The position numbers and the translations under genes are program-made. Below, in pieces: positions 7,789-16,783 of a stretch of 64,000 bases of DNA; position 1 is the first letter of the stretch; every line of letters starts with the position of its first letter. Location of the stretch: the NCBI RefSeq assembly GCF_015182285.1, contig NZ_PRDM01000001.1, positions 1,178,001-1,242,000 on the forward strand. The letters run 5' to 3'. A model generated the notes under the pieces. That model worked only from the letters and a program-made list of their open reading frames with translations, made no database searches and was not told where the DNA came from. The DNA is from Flavobacterium hungaricum. Lineage in GTDB: Bacteria; Bacteroidota; Bacteroidia; Flavobacteriales; Flavobacteriaceae.

Positions 7789-7980
7789 AGTTCTAAATTT
7801 AAGTATTTTTAAAAGGATATAAATTGTTTTGGACACCGCAAAATTAGGGATAGATTATCATTTAATTATCCGCTTTTGATACCTTTTTTGTCGAGTTTTT
7901 AAAAAAAATAAGGAGATTTGACTGGATTTGAAGGATTCGTTAGCACGAAGATGCCGAAAAATGTTAATGCACTAAAATAA

Positions 7981-8024
7981 AAATGCTTCTAAAAGAACTT
8001 TTTTAAGCAATTTTAGAAGCATTT
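7981..8024. terminator. Terminator after the nitroreductase gene
   Basis: Perfect 14-base arms AAATGCTTCTAAAA (7981-7994) and TTTTAGAAGCATTT (8011-8024) flank a 16-nt loop, 26 bases past the nitroreductase stop on the minus strand. Confidence 0.75.
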
Positions 8025-8049
8025 ATCAATAAAGCAAAAACGAAATCTC

Positions 8050-8682
8050 TTATTTAATTTCTGTAATGAATTCGTCTTGTGGTGTTCTTACTTTTTTAAG
8101 GTTTACAAGCCAGTCGTTTGCTTCATCTCTGTAGCCAAGCGGTAAAACTAAAACGCTTTTAAGACCCAGTTCGCTTAAGTTTAAAAGTTTGTCTACTTCT
8201 GCCGGAATAAAACCTTCCATAGGCGTTGCGTCTACTTTTTGTTCTGCGGCAGCGGCAATTGCCAAACCAAATGAAATATAAGCTTGTCTTGCAGCGTGAT
8301 TTGCATGCCATTCCTGTCCTAGAGGCTCGTACATTCCCCAAAGTCTCGCTTTGTATTCGTCCATTGCATCTGCAGGAATGCCTCTTTCTGCAATTGTACG
8401 GTCAAAAACAGCCGAAATTTTTTCTAAACTGTAACCGTCCCAAGCAGCCCAAACCAAAACATGAGAAGCATCTGTAACTTGGCTTTGATCAAAACTAACT
8501 GCTCTAAGTTTCTCTTTTAAATCTGGGTTCGAAATAACAAAAACTTTATAAGGTTGTAAACCAGATGAAGACGGAGCAAGTTTTGCAGCTTCAAGAATAT
8601 AATCTAGTTTTTCTTGCGGAACAGCTTGTCCGTTCATTTTTTTGGTAGCGTAACGCCATTTTAATGCTTCTATTAAGGCCAT
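8050..8682 (-). CDS. NAD(P)H-dependent nitroreductase family oxidoreductase
   Basis: A 210-residue flavoprotein of the NfsB/nitroreductase fold. It has the FMN-phosphate motif KWRYATKKM near the N-terminus, the AAKLAPSSSGLQPYKVFVI core (about 33-51), and LPLGYRDEANDW near the C-terminus. Such enzymes reduce nitro compounds or quinones as FMN dimers in the cytoplasm. It is divergent from an HxlR-type regulator across a 107-base gap, an arrangement often seen for quinone- or aldehyde-responsive control. No substrate can be assigned. Confidence 0.88.
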   Translation of the reverse strand: MALIEALKWRYATKKMNGQAVPQEKLDYILEAAKLAPSSSGLQPYKVFVISNPDLKEKLRAVSFDQSQVTDASHVLVWAAWDGYSLEKISAVFDRTIAERGIPADAMDEYKARLWGMYEPLGQEWHANHAARQAYISFGLAIAAAAEQKVDATPMEGFIPAEVDKLLNLSELGLKSVLVLPLGYRDEANDWLVNLKKVRTPQDEFITEIK

Positions 8683-8707
8683 TTTTATAGTAATTTAAAT
8701 TTCTATT

Positions 8708-8775
8708 CAAATGTAAAAACTTTAAGTGTATTTTTGTCATCCCATTACCAAAAGTAACTGTAACATCGAGGTAAC
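8708..8775. promoter_or_regulatory. Divergent nitroreductase/hxlR promoter region
   Basis: A minus-strand -7 box TACATTTG (8708-8715) faces the nitroreductase, and a plus-strand box TATTTTTG (8729-8736) faces hxlR; both fit the Bacteroidota TAnnTTTG form. GTAAC occurs three times at 8754, 8760 and 8771, candidates for HxlR contact. No well-spaced -33 box was found for either. Confidence 0.5.
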
Positions 8776-8789
8776 TAACTAACATTGCT

Positions 8790-9149
8790 ATGATAAAAGA
8801 ATTAGAACACAATAAAACAAACTGCAATAAGAGAATAATGGCGGTACACGATGCCATGGATATTTTAAACGGAAGATGGAAAATTGCTATTATTGCCTCA
8901 TTGTGTTTTAATACCCTGCGTTTTACCGATCTGCTTCGTGAAGTTGAAGGTATTTCGGGAAAAATGCTGAGCAGAGAACTAAAAAATCTGGAAGAAAACC
9001 AGCTCGTTACCCGAACCGTTCTCAAAACACAACCGATTACTGTAGAATATCAACTCACAGAATACGGACATACCTTAAAAGAAGTAATTGATTCTCTGGC
9101 CAAATGGGGAGCAATTCATAGAAAAAAAATCACTGGAAGGGAAGTTTAG
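8790..9149 (+). CDS. HxlR family transcriptional regulator
   Basis: A 119-residue winged-helix regulator. It has the family start CNKRIMAVHDAMDILNGRWK (a Cys ahead of the helix, often the sensing residue), FTDLLREVEGISGKMLSRELK for the recognition region, and VEYQLTEYGHTLKEVIDSL for the wing and dimer helix. It is divergent from the nitroreductase and probably represses it. A long 7-bp repeat tract starts immediately after its stop. Confidence 0.9.
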   Translation: MIKELEHNKTNCNKRIMAVHDAMDILNGRWKIAIIASLCFNTLRFTDLLREVEGISGKMLSRELKNLEENQLVTRTVLKTQPITVEYQLTEYGHTLKEVIDSLAKWGAIHRKKITGREV

Positions 9150-9470
9150 AGTTTCAAGTTTCAGGGTTTCAAGTTTCAGGTTTTGGGGTTTCAGGTTTCA
9201 GGTTCAGAGTTTCAAGTTTTAGAGTTTCAAGTTTCAAGTTTCAGGTTTTAGAGTTTCAAGTTTCAAGTTTCAGGTTTCAGGGTTTCAAGTTTTAGGGTTT
9301 CAGGTTTCAGGTTTCAGGTTTCAGGTTTCAAGTTTCAGGGTTTCAGGTTTCACGGTTTCAAAATCTACAATCTATATTCTACAATCTATCTCGAGGCTTC
9401 GGGACTAAAATCTAAAATCAATATTCTACAATCTACAATCTAAAATCTAAAATCTAAAATCAATCTAAAA
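9150..9470. repeat. Heptameric repeat tracts (GTTTCAG-like, then AATCTAA-like)
   Basis: From 9150 to about 9362 the plus strand consists of imperfect copies of GTTTCAG/GTTTCAA with a 7-bp period and some T insertions. From about 9363 to 9470 it changes to imperfect copies of AATCTAC/AATCTAA, also with a 7-bp period, broken by one non-repeat segment near 9390. The second tract runs up to the stop codon of the MarR-type gene on the minus strand. There is no reading frame in it. Confidence 0.9.
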
Positions 9471-9938
9471 TCAATCCAAAATAGCTCTCTGATAAAACCC
9501 TTGTTTTTCTAGATTTTGTTCTGTTTCTTCAATTGCTTTTAAAAGATTATTTTGGTTGTCGGTTATTTCTTGTAATGCTTTTTGCATAATGTTCCAGACC
9601 GGCTGCATTTGGGCAACCAATTCTTTTCCTTTAAGCGTTAAAACAATCAGTCTTTTGCGTTCGTCTAGTTTGTCTTTTTTAGAACTGATGATTTTCTGTT
9701 TTTCCAATTCCTTTAGTAAGCTGATGGTAGAAGGATGGCTGTAACCAATTTCGCTGGCAATTTCGACCACACTCAGCGTCTCTTTGATGTGCAGGGTATA
9801 AATTACGGGAAACCATTTGGGCTCAAAATCAATATTAAAAGATTTGTAAATCAATGCGCCGTCTTTACGCAATTGTTCGCTTAAGCGCTGCAATCGTGTG
9901 GATATGGCCAGTATGCCGATTTCGTCAATTATGTTCAT
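9471..9938 (-). CDS. MarR family transcriptional regulator
   Basis: A 155-residue winged-helix protein with the MarR order of helices, recognition part VVEIASEIGYSHPSTISLLKELE and wing KDKLDERKRLIVLTLKGKELV. It starts one base after the stop of the GNAT gene on the same strand, so the two are translationally linked. A near-perfect dyad sits between the -33 and -7 boxes of the shared promoter and is the obvious autoregulatory operator. Its last codons lie at the edge of the heptameric repeat, so its C-terminus may vary between strains. Confidence 0.9.
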   Translation of the reverse strand: MNIIDEIGILAISTRLQRLSEQLRKDGALIYKSFNIDFEPKWFPVIYTLHIKETLSVVEIASEIGYSHPSTISLLKELEKQKIISSKKDKLDERKRLIVLTLKGKELVAQMQPVWNIMQKALQEITDNQNNLLKAIEETEQNLEKQGFYQRAILD

Positions 9939-9939
9939 C

Positions 9940-10422
9940 TTATTGTAGTTTTAAATGACAAAATACATTGTCTGGTTTCATTAACGGAAAATCTGTCGGA
10001 AGGGTTTCTTTTTCGATGGTTACAAAACCATTCTTTTCGTAAAAGCGCAAAGCGGCCTTTAAGATCGTCACGGTTCCCAAATACAGATTTTGGATTCCAT
10101 TTTCTGTACTAAAATGAATCAATTGCTCTAATAACTTCTGGGCAATTCCAAATTCTTTTCCTCTAAATTCTTTTTTGACAAACATTTTCCTAATTGCACC
10201 GGCTTCTTGATTAAATTTCACCAAAGCAATAGTCCCTACCAGCTGCTCCTCGATAAAAGCACCAAGAAATATACCGCCCGGTTCAAAATAAAAATTCGTG
10301 ATATTGAGTAAATCCGGCTGATCTTCTAACGTTACAGGTACATTAAATTCTTTTTGCTGAATGTTTAAAATCAAATCTATGATTTCGTTTTCATATTGGT
10401 TTTGTATAGGCTGAATCTTCAT
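9940..10422 (-). CDS. GNAT family N-acetyltransferase
   Basis: A 160-residue acetyltransferase. Motif A for acetyl-CoA binding is KMFVKKEFRGKEFGIAQKLL (about 85-104, R/Q-x-x-G-x-G/A type), followed by LYLGTV and the Tyr in ALRFYEKNGF, which are family features. The substrate is unknown. It is the first gene of a two-gene operon with a MarR regulator; such pairs often deal with toxic small molecules or amino acid derivatives. Confidence 0.88.
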   Translation of the reverse strand: MKIQPIQNQYENEIIDLILNIQQKEFNVPVTLEDQPDLLNITNFYFEPGGIFLGAFIEEQLVGTIALVKFNQEAGAIRKMFVKKEFRGKEFGIAQKLLEQLIHFSTENGIQNLYLGTVTILKAALRFYEKNGFVTIEKETLPTDFPLMKPDNVFCHLKLQ

Positions 10423-10448
10423 TTTCTAAGCAGATTATATTATATGTA

Positions 10449-10480
10449 CAAAACTACGTAGTTAACTACATATATCCAAA
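10449..10480 (-). promoter_or_regulatory. Promoter and MarR-type operator of the GNAT-MarR operon
   Basis: On the minus strand a TTTG (10480-10477) and a TAGTTTTG box (10456-10449), which fits TAnnTTTG, are 20 bases apart. The dyad TACGTAGTTAACTACATA (10455-10472) is symmetric at 16 of 18 positions around GTTAAC and fills the spacer. This is the layout expected for repression by the MarR protein encoded in the operon. Confidence 0.75.
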
Positions 10481-10484
10481 TAAA

Positions 10485-10508
10485 AAAACTGCTGAAAACA
10501 GCAGTTTT
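10485..10508. terminator. Terminator after the secreted proline-rich gene
   Basis: Perfect 10-base arms AAAACTGCTG (10485-10494) and CAGCAGTTTT (10499-10508) enclose an AAAA loop. It terminates the minus-strand gene ending at 10530 and insulates the GNAT promoter. Confidence 0.8.
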
Positions 10509-10529
10509 AAAATTCTTTTAGTACTATCC

Positions 10530-11123
10530 TTATTCCTTAAACAGAACAATTACTGCTTTGTAACCAGTTCCGACGTTCCATTCGCTTGACGAAATAACCG
10601 CTCCTTTATCATCATAAACCTTAAACTCGGCTGTATTTGGAGAAGCAAAACCTTCGTTCAAAGCTTCAATATCAATTTTGTTAATTCCAGGAACCAAAGT
10701 AATTTTTACGGTTTTAAATTCGCTGGTCAGCGAAACCTCAGGTTCTATAACTTTATCATTTAAATATACTTTTACTTTATCGCCGTCTACAAAAGCAGCG
10801 TCACGATACATTATGGTCGAAGTAACGGTTGTGGTGTTAAAGCTGCCTAAAAACTGATTTCTTCTGTAGAAAATTCCCTCTACATTAGCTTCTTGCTTGT
10901 AAATATTAGTGTTCTTAAAAAGCTGTTCCGGATCTACTTTTGGCGGTTCTGGCTTTTCTACCACCGCAGGCGGGTTTACATTGGGCGAAACTTCTTTGGG
11001 CGGAATCACTTCTTTTGGTGTAGGATTTTTAGAAGGAATAGCTTTGTATTTATTGTTTAATTCTTGTGCTGTTAATTGCAGCGAAAAAGTGGTTATTGCT
11101 AATAAAAAAAATATTTTTTTCAT
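10530..11123 (-). CDS. Secreted proline-rich protein of unknown function
   Basis: A 197-residue exported protein with a signal peptide ending near LTAQ (residue 19). Residues 25-70 are rich in Pro, Lys and Glu (PPKEVSPNVNPP), a likely spacer crossing the periplasm or cell wall. Residues 85-197 look like an immunoglobulin-like beta-sandwich (VKVYLNDKVIEPEVSL, KTVKITLVPGINKIDIEALNEG). No family was recognised. It is monocistronic. Confidence 0.7.
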   Translation of the reverse strand: MKKIFFLLAITTFSLQLTAQELNNKYKAIPSKNPTPKEVIPPKEVSPNVNPPAVVEKPEPPKVDPEQLFKNTNIYKQEANVEGIFYRRNQFLGSFNTTTVTSTIMYRDAAFVDGDKVKVYLNDKVIEPEVSLTSEFKTVKITLVPGINKIDIEALNEGFASPNTAEFKVYDDKGAVISSSEWNVGTGYKAVIVLFKE

Positions 11124-11352
11124 ACTTTATACGTGTTAATCAATCCGTTTGATTCTTAAAAATTAAATGTGTTTTGTTCTATTTATAAACATTTAATGAA
11201 TGAATTTATTGTTTAATTGTAACGGAATTATCAAAAATTTGGCATTTTTATCTTAAAAAAGGACTCTTGGTTTTCTGAATGAAAAATGAAATGAATTTTA
11301 AAATTAGTACTGGCAGCGGTACTGCTTTTTAATAAAATGAAGCCTAAAAAAA

Positions 11353-11380
11353 AAGCCCTTTAATAAGAACTAAAGGGCTT
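11353..11380 (-). terminator. Terminator of the response regulator gene
   Basis: Arms AAGCCCTTTA (11353-11362) and TAAAGGGCTT (11371-11380) are perfect complements. Seven A just before them on the plus strand give the U-run for the minus-strand transcript. Confidence 0.85.
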
Positions 11381-11392
11381 GTTTGTGGTCGA

Positions 11393-11836
11393 TCAAATTG
11401 TCATTAAGAAAGTTTCTTTGTTGAGATTGGCGGTATGAAACTGCCAATTTACGGTGACAACTTTATGAAGCACTCTGACCAATTCTTTAAAATTGTTAGG
11501 CTTCGTGATGTAAATATTAGCTCCGAGTACAAAAGTATCGTGGATGTCTTCTGAATTGGAAGAGGTAGAATAAATCGCAACTGATAAATTTTTGAGATTT
11601 TGATTCTCCCTAATTTCTTTCAAACATTCAATTCCGTTCTTGCGCGGCATGTTTAAATCCAAAAAAACAATACTTGGTAAAACTGTTTCTGGTGCTTTTA
11701 AATAATTCATTAATTCTTCACCATCATTAAACATTTTTAAATTATATCGAAGCTGTGTGCTGTTAAATGCGTCTTCAAAAAAAGAACGATCATCTGCGTC
11801 ATCATCAGCTAAAACAATATATATGGTATCTGCCAT
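11393..11836 (-). CDS. Single-domain response regulator (Rcp1-like)
   Basis: A 147-residue CheY-like receiver without output domain. It has the acidic pair in ADDDADD, phospho-acceptor Asp in IVFLDLNMPRKNG (about residue 62), and the Lys in ITKPNNF. The short extension resembles Rcp1-type regulators that pair with phytochromes or hybrid kinases. It is monocistronic and no kinase is adjacent; the nearest kinases are at 25.5 and 28.9 kb. Confidence 0.88.
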   Translation of the reverse strand: MADTIYIVLADDDADDRSFFEDAFNSTQLRYNLKMFNDGEELMNYLKAPETVLPSIVFLDLNMPRKNGIECLKEIRENQNLKNLSVAIYSTSSNSEDIHDTFVLGANIYITKPNNFKELVRVLHKVVTVNWQFHTANLNKETFLMTI

Positions 11837-12049
11837 TTCTTTTCTATTTTTTTATTAAGTATTAATAAATTTGGTAATGTAAATATTCAAAATAATGTTG
11901 TGAAAAATTTACATGATTTAAGCCGATTCTTATACTATTATAAGGTTTGGGCCTTTTATACTATAAAACTGTAATTCTAATAAAGAATTGTATAACTGTT
12001 TAATGTGTTGTAATTAAGAACTTTGTGTCTTGAACTTAAAAAAACGATT

Positions 12050-12178
12050 ATGGAAACTTCAATACGAGATACAAAATCAGGGTTGAAAGACACAAGCAAA
12101 ATCCAAAGACAAAATAGTGCTTCGAGAGGAAAAACTAATAATCCAAAAGCAGCATATATCAGACGAGCAGGCCACTAA
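12050..12178 (+). CDS. Possible 42-residue basic peptide upstream of ligD
   Basis: An ATG frame of 42 codons (METSIRDTKSGLKD... ending in AAYIRRAGH) lies in the 379-base gap before ligD and stops 37 bases ahead of its start. It is rich in Lys, Arg, Ser and Asn, with no hydrophobic core, so it would be disordered and might bind nucleic acid. It is too short to rule out chance, and no family was recognised. The rest of this gap (11837-12049) is A/T-rich with no clear signal. Confidence 0.35.
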   Translation: METSIRDTKSGLKDTSKIQRQNSASRGKTNNPKAAYIRRAGH

Positions 12179-12215
12179 AAGCTTTTTTTTTTACAAACCT
12201 TTAAAACTGTTTTTT

Positions 12216-14747
12216 ATGTCTTTAACTAAATACAATCAAAAGCGCAATTTTAAATCGACTAAAGAACCCGAAGGAAAAAAGGGAAATTCTAAAAACGAAT
12301 TGATTTTTGTGATTCAAAAACACGCCGCATCCCATCTTCATTATGATTTTCGGTTAGAAGTGGACGGTGTCTTAAAAAGCTGGGCTGTTCCTAAAGGTCC
12401 GTCTTTGGATCCTGACATTAAAAGACTGGCGATGGAAGTAGAAGATCATCCTTATTCTTATAAAGATTTTGAAGGAAATATCCCGAAAGGTAATTACGGC
12501 GCCGGCAATGTAATTGTTTGGGATAACGGAACTTACGAACCGCTGGAAGTCGAGGCAGGAAAATCTCCCGAAAAGCAGCTTTTGTCGGATCTTAAAAAAG
12601 GGCATTTGAGATTTGTTTTGAAAGGAAAAAAACTTAGAGGCAGTTTTTCGCTTGTAAAATTGCACGGCAAACAAGAAAATGCCTGGCTTTTGCTCAAAAA
12701 GCAAGATAAATATGCTGCAAAAGAGGATATTTTGACCCAAGATAAATCGGTACTTTCTAAAATAAGTTTAGAGTCGATGATAAAAGAAGCTCAAAAACAG
12801 GAAGAAAAAGAAGAAAAAAAATCAGAAGAGCAACCAAAGACTTCGGCAAAAAAAAGAGCATTAAGTTTTAAGAAACCAATGCTTGCCAGTCTCACCGATA
12901 AACCTTTTGATGATGAAGAGTGGCTTTTTGAAAATAAATACGATGGTTACAGAGCCATTTCGGTTGTTACAGAAAAAGACACAGCACTATACAGCCGAAA
13001 CGAAATTTCATTCACCAAAAATTTTCAGACGATCGCAGATGATTTGAAGAAATTAGAGCATGAAGCTATTTTGGATGGAGAAGTGGTAGTAGAACAGAAA
13101 GCGGGTGTTTCTGATTTTCAATTGCTGCAAAATTATTTGAAAACCGGAAAAGGTAAATTAAAATATTATGTCTTTGATATTTTGAATCTTGATGGAAATG
13201 ATATAACACATTTGTCCTTATTGGAGCGAAAAGAACTTTTGAAAATTTTATTAGAAAAAGCAGCACTTGAGCATGTTTTTTATTCCGATCATGTAATCGG
13301 AAAGGGGATTGATTTTTTTAATAAATCCATTAAAAATAAAACAGAAGGAATCATTGCTAAAAAAGCGTCTGGTTCTTATACCATAAATAAACGGACCAAA
13401 GACTGGCTGAAAATTAAAAACACTCAGGCAGAAGAAGCCATTATAATTGGAATAACAACGCCGCAAAATTCGAGAAAATATTTTGGAGCGATTTTATTGG
13501 GTCAGTACGAGGGAAAAACATTAAAATATATTGGTAAATGCGGTACGGGATTCTCTCATGAAATTCTGAAAGAACTGTATGAGAAATTCAGTCCTCACTT
13601 TATAGAGAAAAGTCCGCTAGAAGAAAAGATTTCCGTTCGGGAAACCATTCAGTGGATCCAGCCAAAATTTGTGTGCCAGGTAAAATTTGCAGAATGGACA
13701 CAAGATAATCATCTAAGGCAGCCCGTTTATCTCGGACTTCGTATCGATAAGAATGCAGAAGAAGTATCTTTTTCAGGAAAAAGCAGTGTGATTATTAAAA
13801 AAGAAAGTAAAATGGAGCCAAAAACAGCAAAACAAACCGAGAATGATTTTGATTTAAAATTGGGCAAAGTTACACTTCATCTTAGCAATCAAAACAAGAT
13901 TTATTTTCCAGACGACAAAATTACAAAAGGAGAAATTATTCAATATTATAATGAAGTTTCAGATTTGATTTTACCTTATTTAAAAGACCGTCCGCAGTCT
14001 ATGAACCGTTTTCCGAACGGCATTGAAGGCCCGAGCTTCTATCAGAAAGATGTAGACGAAGATAAAATCCCGTCCTGGATCAAGACCAAAAAGATATTCT
14101 CAGAATCTAACAATGCCAATATTGATTATTTAATCTGCAACGAGAAAGCAACGCTTTTATATATGGCAAATTTGGGCTGTATTGATATAAATCCGTGGAA
14201 TTCGACCATTAAACGAATCGAAAATCCAGACTGGGTGGTAATCGATATTGATCCCGAAAAAGATGATTTTACCAAAGTGGTAGAAACAGCGCTGGCTGTA
14301 AAAGAGGTAATGGACGGTTTAGAAGCCGAATGTTATTGCAAAACTTCGGGTGCTTCTGGACTTCATGTATATATTCCGCTGGGCGGTAAATATGATTATG
14401 ATACGGTGAAAATTTTTGCTGAGATTGTTGCGCACGAAGTGTATCAAAAAGTTCCCAAAATTACGAGTCTGGAACGTTCGATTAAGAAACGAGACCATAA
14501 AATTTATATTGATTATTTGCAGAACAGAAAAGGGCAGACGCTTGCTGCACCGTATTCTGTACGTCCAAAACCCGGCGCAACGGTTTCGACTCCATTAGAA
14601 TGGAATGAAGTCAATGCAAAGCTTTCGCCAAAACAATTTACAATCAAAAATGTACTCAAACGATTTGAGCAAAAAGGCGATCTGTGGAAACCTGTTTTAG
14701 GAAAAGGAATTGATATTAAAGGGATATTAAAGAAAAATGGTTTGTAG
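12216..14747 (+). CDS. ligD: ATP-dependent DNA ligase LigD (NHEJ)
   Basis: An 843-residue multifunctional end-joining enzyme with domains in the order phosphoesterase-ligase-polymerase. The PE domain (about 20-170) shows HLHYDFRLEVDG. The ligase domain (about 215-520) has the nucleotidyl-Lys motif ENKYDGYRA, LDGEVV, EGIIAKK and DWLKIK. The archaeo-eukaryotic primase-type domain (about 560-840) has VVIDIDPEKDDF with the metal-binding Asp pair and SGASGLHVYIPL. The ATG at 12216 was chosen over the GTG at 12117, since the PE domain starts directly after it. It works with Ku, encoded convergently next door, to process and seal double-strand breaks. Confidence 0.95.
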   Translation: MSLTKYNQKRNFKSTKEPEGKKGNSKNELIFVIQKHAASHLHYDFRLEVDGVLKSWAVPKGPSLDPDIKRLAMEVEDHPYSYKDFEGNIPKGNYGAGNVIVWDNGTYEPLEVEAGKSPEKQLLSDLKKGHLRFVLKGKKLRGSFSLVKLHGKQENAWLLLKKQDKYAAKEDILTQDKSVLSKISLESMIKEAQKQEEKEEKKSEEQPKTSAKKRALSFKKPMLASLTDKPFDDEEWLFENKYDGYRAISVVTEKDTALYSRNEISFTKNFQTIADDLKKLEHEAILDGEVVVEQKAGVSDFQLLQNYLKTGKGKLKYYVFDILNLDGNDITHLSLLERKELLKILLEKAALEHVFYSDHVIGKGIDFFNKSIKNKTEGIIAKKASGSYTINKRTKDWLKIKNTQAEEAIIIGITTPQNSRKYFGAILLGQYEGKTLKYIGKCGTGFSHEILKELYEKFSPHFIEKSPLEEKISVRETIQWIQPKFVCQVKFAEWTQDNHLRQPVYLGLRIDKNAEEVSFSGKSSVIIKKESKMEPKTAKQTENDFDLKLGKVTLHLSNQNKIYFPDDKITKGEIIQYYNEVSDLILPYLKDRPQSMNRFPNGIEGPSFYQKDVDEDKIPSWIKTKKIFSESNNANIDYLICNEKATLLYMANLGCIDINPWNSTIKRIENPDWVVIDIDPEKDDFTKVVETALAVKEVMDGLEAECYCKTSGASGLHVYIPLGGKYDYDTVKIFAEIVAHEVYQKVPKITSLERSIKKRDHKIYIDYLQNRKGQTLAAPYSVRPKPGATVSTPLEWNEVNAKLSPKQFTIKNVLKRFEQKGDLWKPVLGKGIDIKGILKKNGL

Positions 14748-14783
14748 TTTGTTGTTTAGGATTTATAAGCACAAACTACAAAC
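14740..14783. terminator. 13-bp inverted repeat between ligD and ku
   Basis: GTTTGTAGTTTGT (14740-14752) and ACAAACTACAAAC (14771-14783) are perfect complements with an 18-nt loop. The left arm includes the ligD stop codon. There is no strong T-run, so termination is likely weak; it separates two convergent genes. Confidence 0.55.
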
Positions 14784-14792
14784 AAAAACAGC

Positions 14793-15563
14793 TTAAGACG
14801 ATTTCTTTTTTTCCAAACTAGCTTTCAGCATACTCATTAAATCATCGCTTTGTTTGTGTACCACTTTTAGTTTTGGTTTTGTTTGTTTTTTGCCTTTGGC
14901 TTTATCTTTAATAATTTTTAAAAGCTTGGCGGTATATTCGTCTTTATATTTCGAAATATCAAAAGGTTCTGTCAATTGTTCGACCAATTTATTTGCCATA
15001 TCGATCTCTTTGATTTTGGTTTTAGAAACTGCTGGAAGTTTAAGATCGCTGGTGTCTCGAATTTCTTGTGCAAAACGAATTCGATTTAAAACAATTACAT
15101 TTTTATACGGTTTTAAAATCGCCAATGCTTCTTTGTTTCGCAGTACAAAACTAGTAACGCCAACCTTTCCCGTAGATTGCATGGCGTCTCGAAGCAGGGC
15201 ATAGGCATTTGCAGCGCCTTTGTCGGGTTCTAGATAATACGGTTGTTCGTAATACAAACTATCAATTTCTTTTTCTGAAGTAAAATTCTGAATATCAATT
15301 GTCTTGGTCTTTTCGGCATCTGCGGCTTCAAAATCTTCGTCTTCAAGGATCACATAATTGTCCTCGATTTTATAGCCTTTTACAATATCAGAAAACGCAA
15401 CTTCTTTGCCTGTTTTCTCATTGACACGCTTAAATTTTATGTTAGAATGATCGCTTTTGTCGAGCATATCCATATCAAGCGTGCTTTCTTGTATTGCAGA
15501 AAATATTTTGATGGGAATGTTTATCAGCCCAAAACTTATTGAACCTGTCCAGATTGATCTCAT
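14793..15563 (-). CDS. ku: Non-homologous end joining protein Ku
   Basis: A 256-residue bacterial Ku, the homodimeric ring that binds double-strand DNA ends and recruits LigD. The start [21 protein letters not shown] is diagnostic, and the core has [12 protein letters not shown] and [18 protein letters not shown]. The C-terminus is short and Lys-rich ([13 protein letters not shown]), as in the minimal bacterial form. It is convergent to ligD, an arrangement that keeps the pair together but with separate promoters. Confidence 0.96.
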   Translation of the reverse strand: MRSIWTGSISFGLINIPIKIFSAIQESTLDMDMLDKSDHSNIKFKRVNEKTGKEVAFSDIVKGYKIEDNYVILEDEDFEAADAEKTKTIDIQNFTSEKEIDSLYYEQPYYLEPDKGAANAYALLRDAMQSTGKVGVTSFVLRNKEALAILKPYKNVIVLNRIRFAQEIRDTSDLKLPAVSKTKIKEIDMANKLVEQLTEPFDISKYKDEYTAKLLKIIKDKAKGKKQTKPKLKVVHKQSDDLMSMLKASLEKKKSS

Positions 15564-15705
15564 GATTTCTAAAATTTAATTAAAGTACCATAAAAGTAAT
15601 TCCAGACCAGAGCTTTATCCTTACAGCGGCTGTTTAAAATTTTATAAAATCTTAATGCTTATTAATGTTAGAAATCCAAATATCAAATATTAATTTTAAG
15701 TTTGA

Positions 15706-16701
15706 TTATTCTTTTAATTTATCAATGATACCAAAATGTCTTACTAGTTTTTTTCCATCTGGTATTTCATTAGATATTCTATAAAAAACATATTTTTTGT
15801 CTTTGTTTATACCCGCAAAAAGGTTATTTACTTCGGTCTTAACTTTTTCATTTTCCACTTTTAAGGCTGTAGTATCTTGTACACTGATTTTTGAGATATA
15901 CCAAACCATTGGCGAATATCCTTGATCTATTATCATTTGAGGCTGAATGCTGTACAACACAGGTTTTGTGTTTACGTTTTCCAGAGTGAGTGGAAATGTA
16001 TATTTAGCATTAGCTTCGGCCATTAATTTATCATAGAGAGTATTAATATCATTTTCTTTTTGATACTTAAAAATTTCATCTCCCGGTCTCAAGCATTTTT
16101 TTGCCATACTGCTGTAATTTATGGCATCAATTAAATACGATTTTTTGTAGCTTTCCTGAGCTAATTTATGGAAGTCTGGTGCAGTTTTTTTAGAAAAGCT
16201 ATACTGCCCGACATGAAAAATATTTATTTTCCATTCATCACCATATTTGCCATAGATAAGTGTAATCAATAATTCATTCTGATGCCCATTTGGGATTAAT
16301 AACGACACATACATATCTTTATTTAGAGCTAAATAATTGATCACGTAATCGTTATCTTTAGAAATTCCAGATGGTATAGTATTGCCGACATTTGTGGTGG
16401 TATTCTCAACATTGTATTCATCAAGAATTCTGTAACTGTCTGCTTTATAGGTAGTGTAAATATCACCAATTAATTTGTCAATCTCATTTCCTCCTTTTTC
16501 AAGCAGTTTATCTGATAATAATGTTTTCACTTCTTTGACATTATTCGTCATTAAAGCTTTAAAAAATTGGTCATTTAAGGCTTTAATTTGGTCTCTTTTT
16601 TCATTTTCGATAGTATCGTTTTTCCATGTTCCAGATGTTCCAATATTACAGCTTTGCAAAAATAAAATGGCGAGAAAAATCGATAGGGTTTTACGAATCA
16701 T
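15706..16701 (-). CDS. Putative lipoprotein of unknown function
   Basis: A 331-residue protein with a lipoprotein signal peptide, cleavage before Cys18 in FLQSC. The middle part (about 35-160) has NTF2/DUF3887-like character: a helix DQIKALNDQFFKALMTNNV followed by strands and a VSLLIPNG segment. The C-terminal part adds a second mixed domain. No catalytic motif is visible. It is monocistronic. Confidence 0.7.
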   Translation of the reverse strand: MIRKTLSIFLAILFLQSCNIGTSGTWKNDTIENEKRDQIKALNDQFFKALMTNNVKEVKTLLSDKLLEKGGNEIDKLIGDIYTTYKADSYRILDEYNVENTTTNVGNTIPSGISKDNDYVINYLALNKDMYVSLLIPNGHQNELLITLIYGKYGDEWKINIFHVGQYSFSKKTAPDFHKLAQESYKKSYLIDAINYSSMAKKCLRPGDEIFKYQKENDINTLYDKLMAEANAKYTFPLTLENVNTKPVLYSIQPQMIIDQGYSPMVWYISKISVQDTTALKVENEKVKTEVNNLFAGINKDKKYVFYRISNEIPDGKKLVRHFGIIDKLKE

Positions 16702-16783
16702 ATTGATGTTGGATTTGTTTTGCTTGGGTTTATTTGGTTAACATCTATAATTTGATTCTCTAGATTTCTAAAAGGATTATGAT

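Noticed and set aside
9150..9470. CRISPR array
   Set aside because: The period is 7 bases with no unique spacers and no cas genes nearby; it is a simple repeat.
12117..12215. N-terminal extension of LigD from GTG 12117
   Set aside because: The added residues do not fit the phosphoesterase domain, which begins right after the ATG at 12216.
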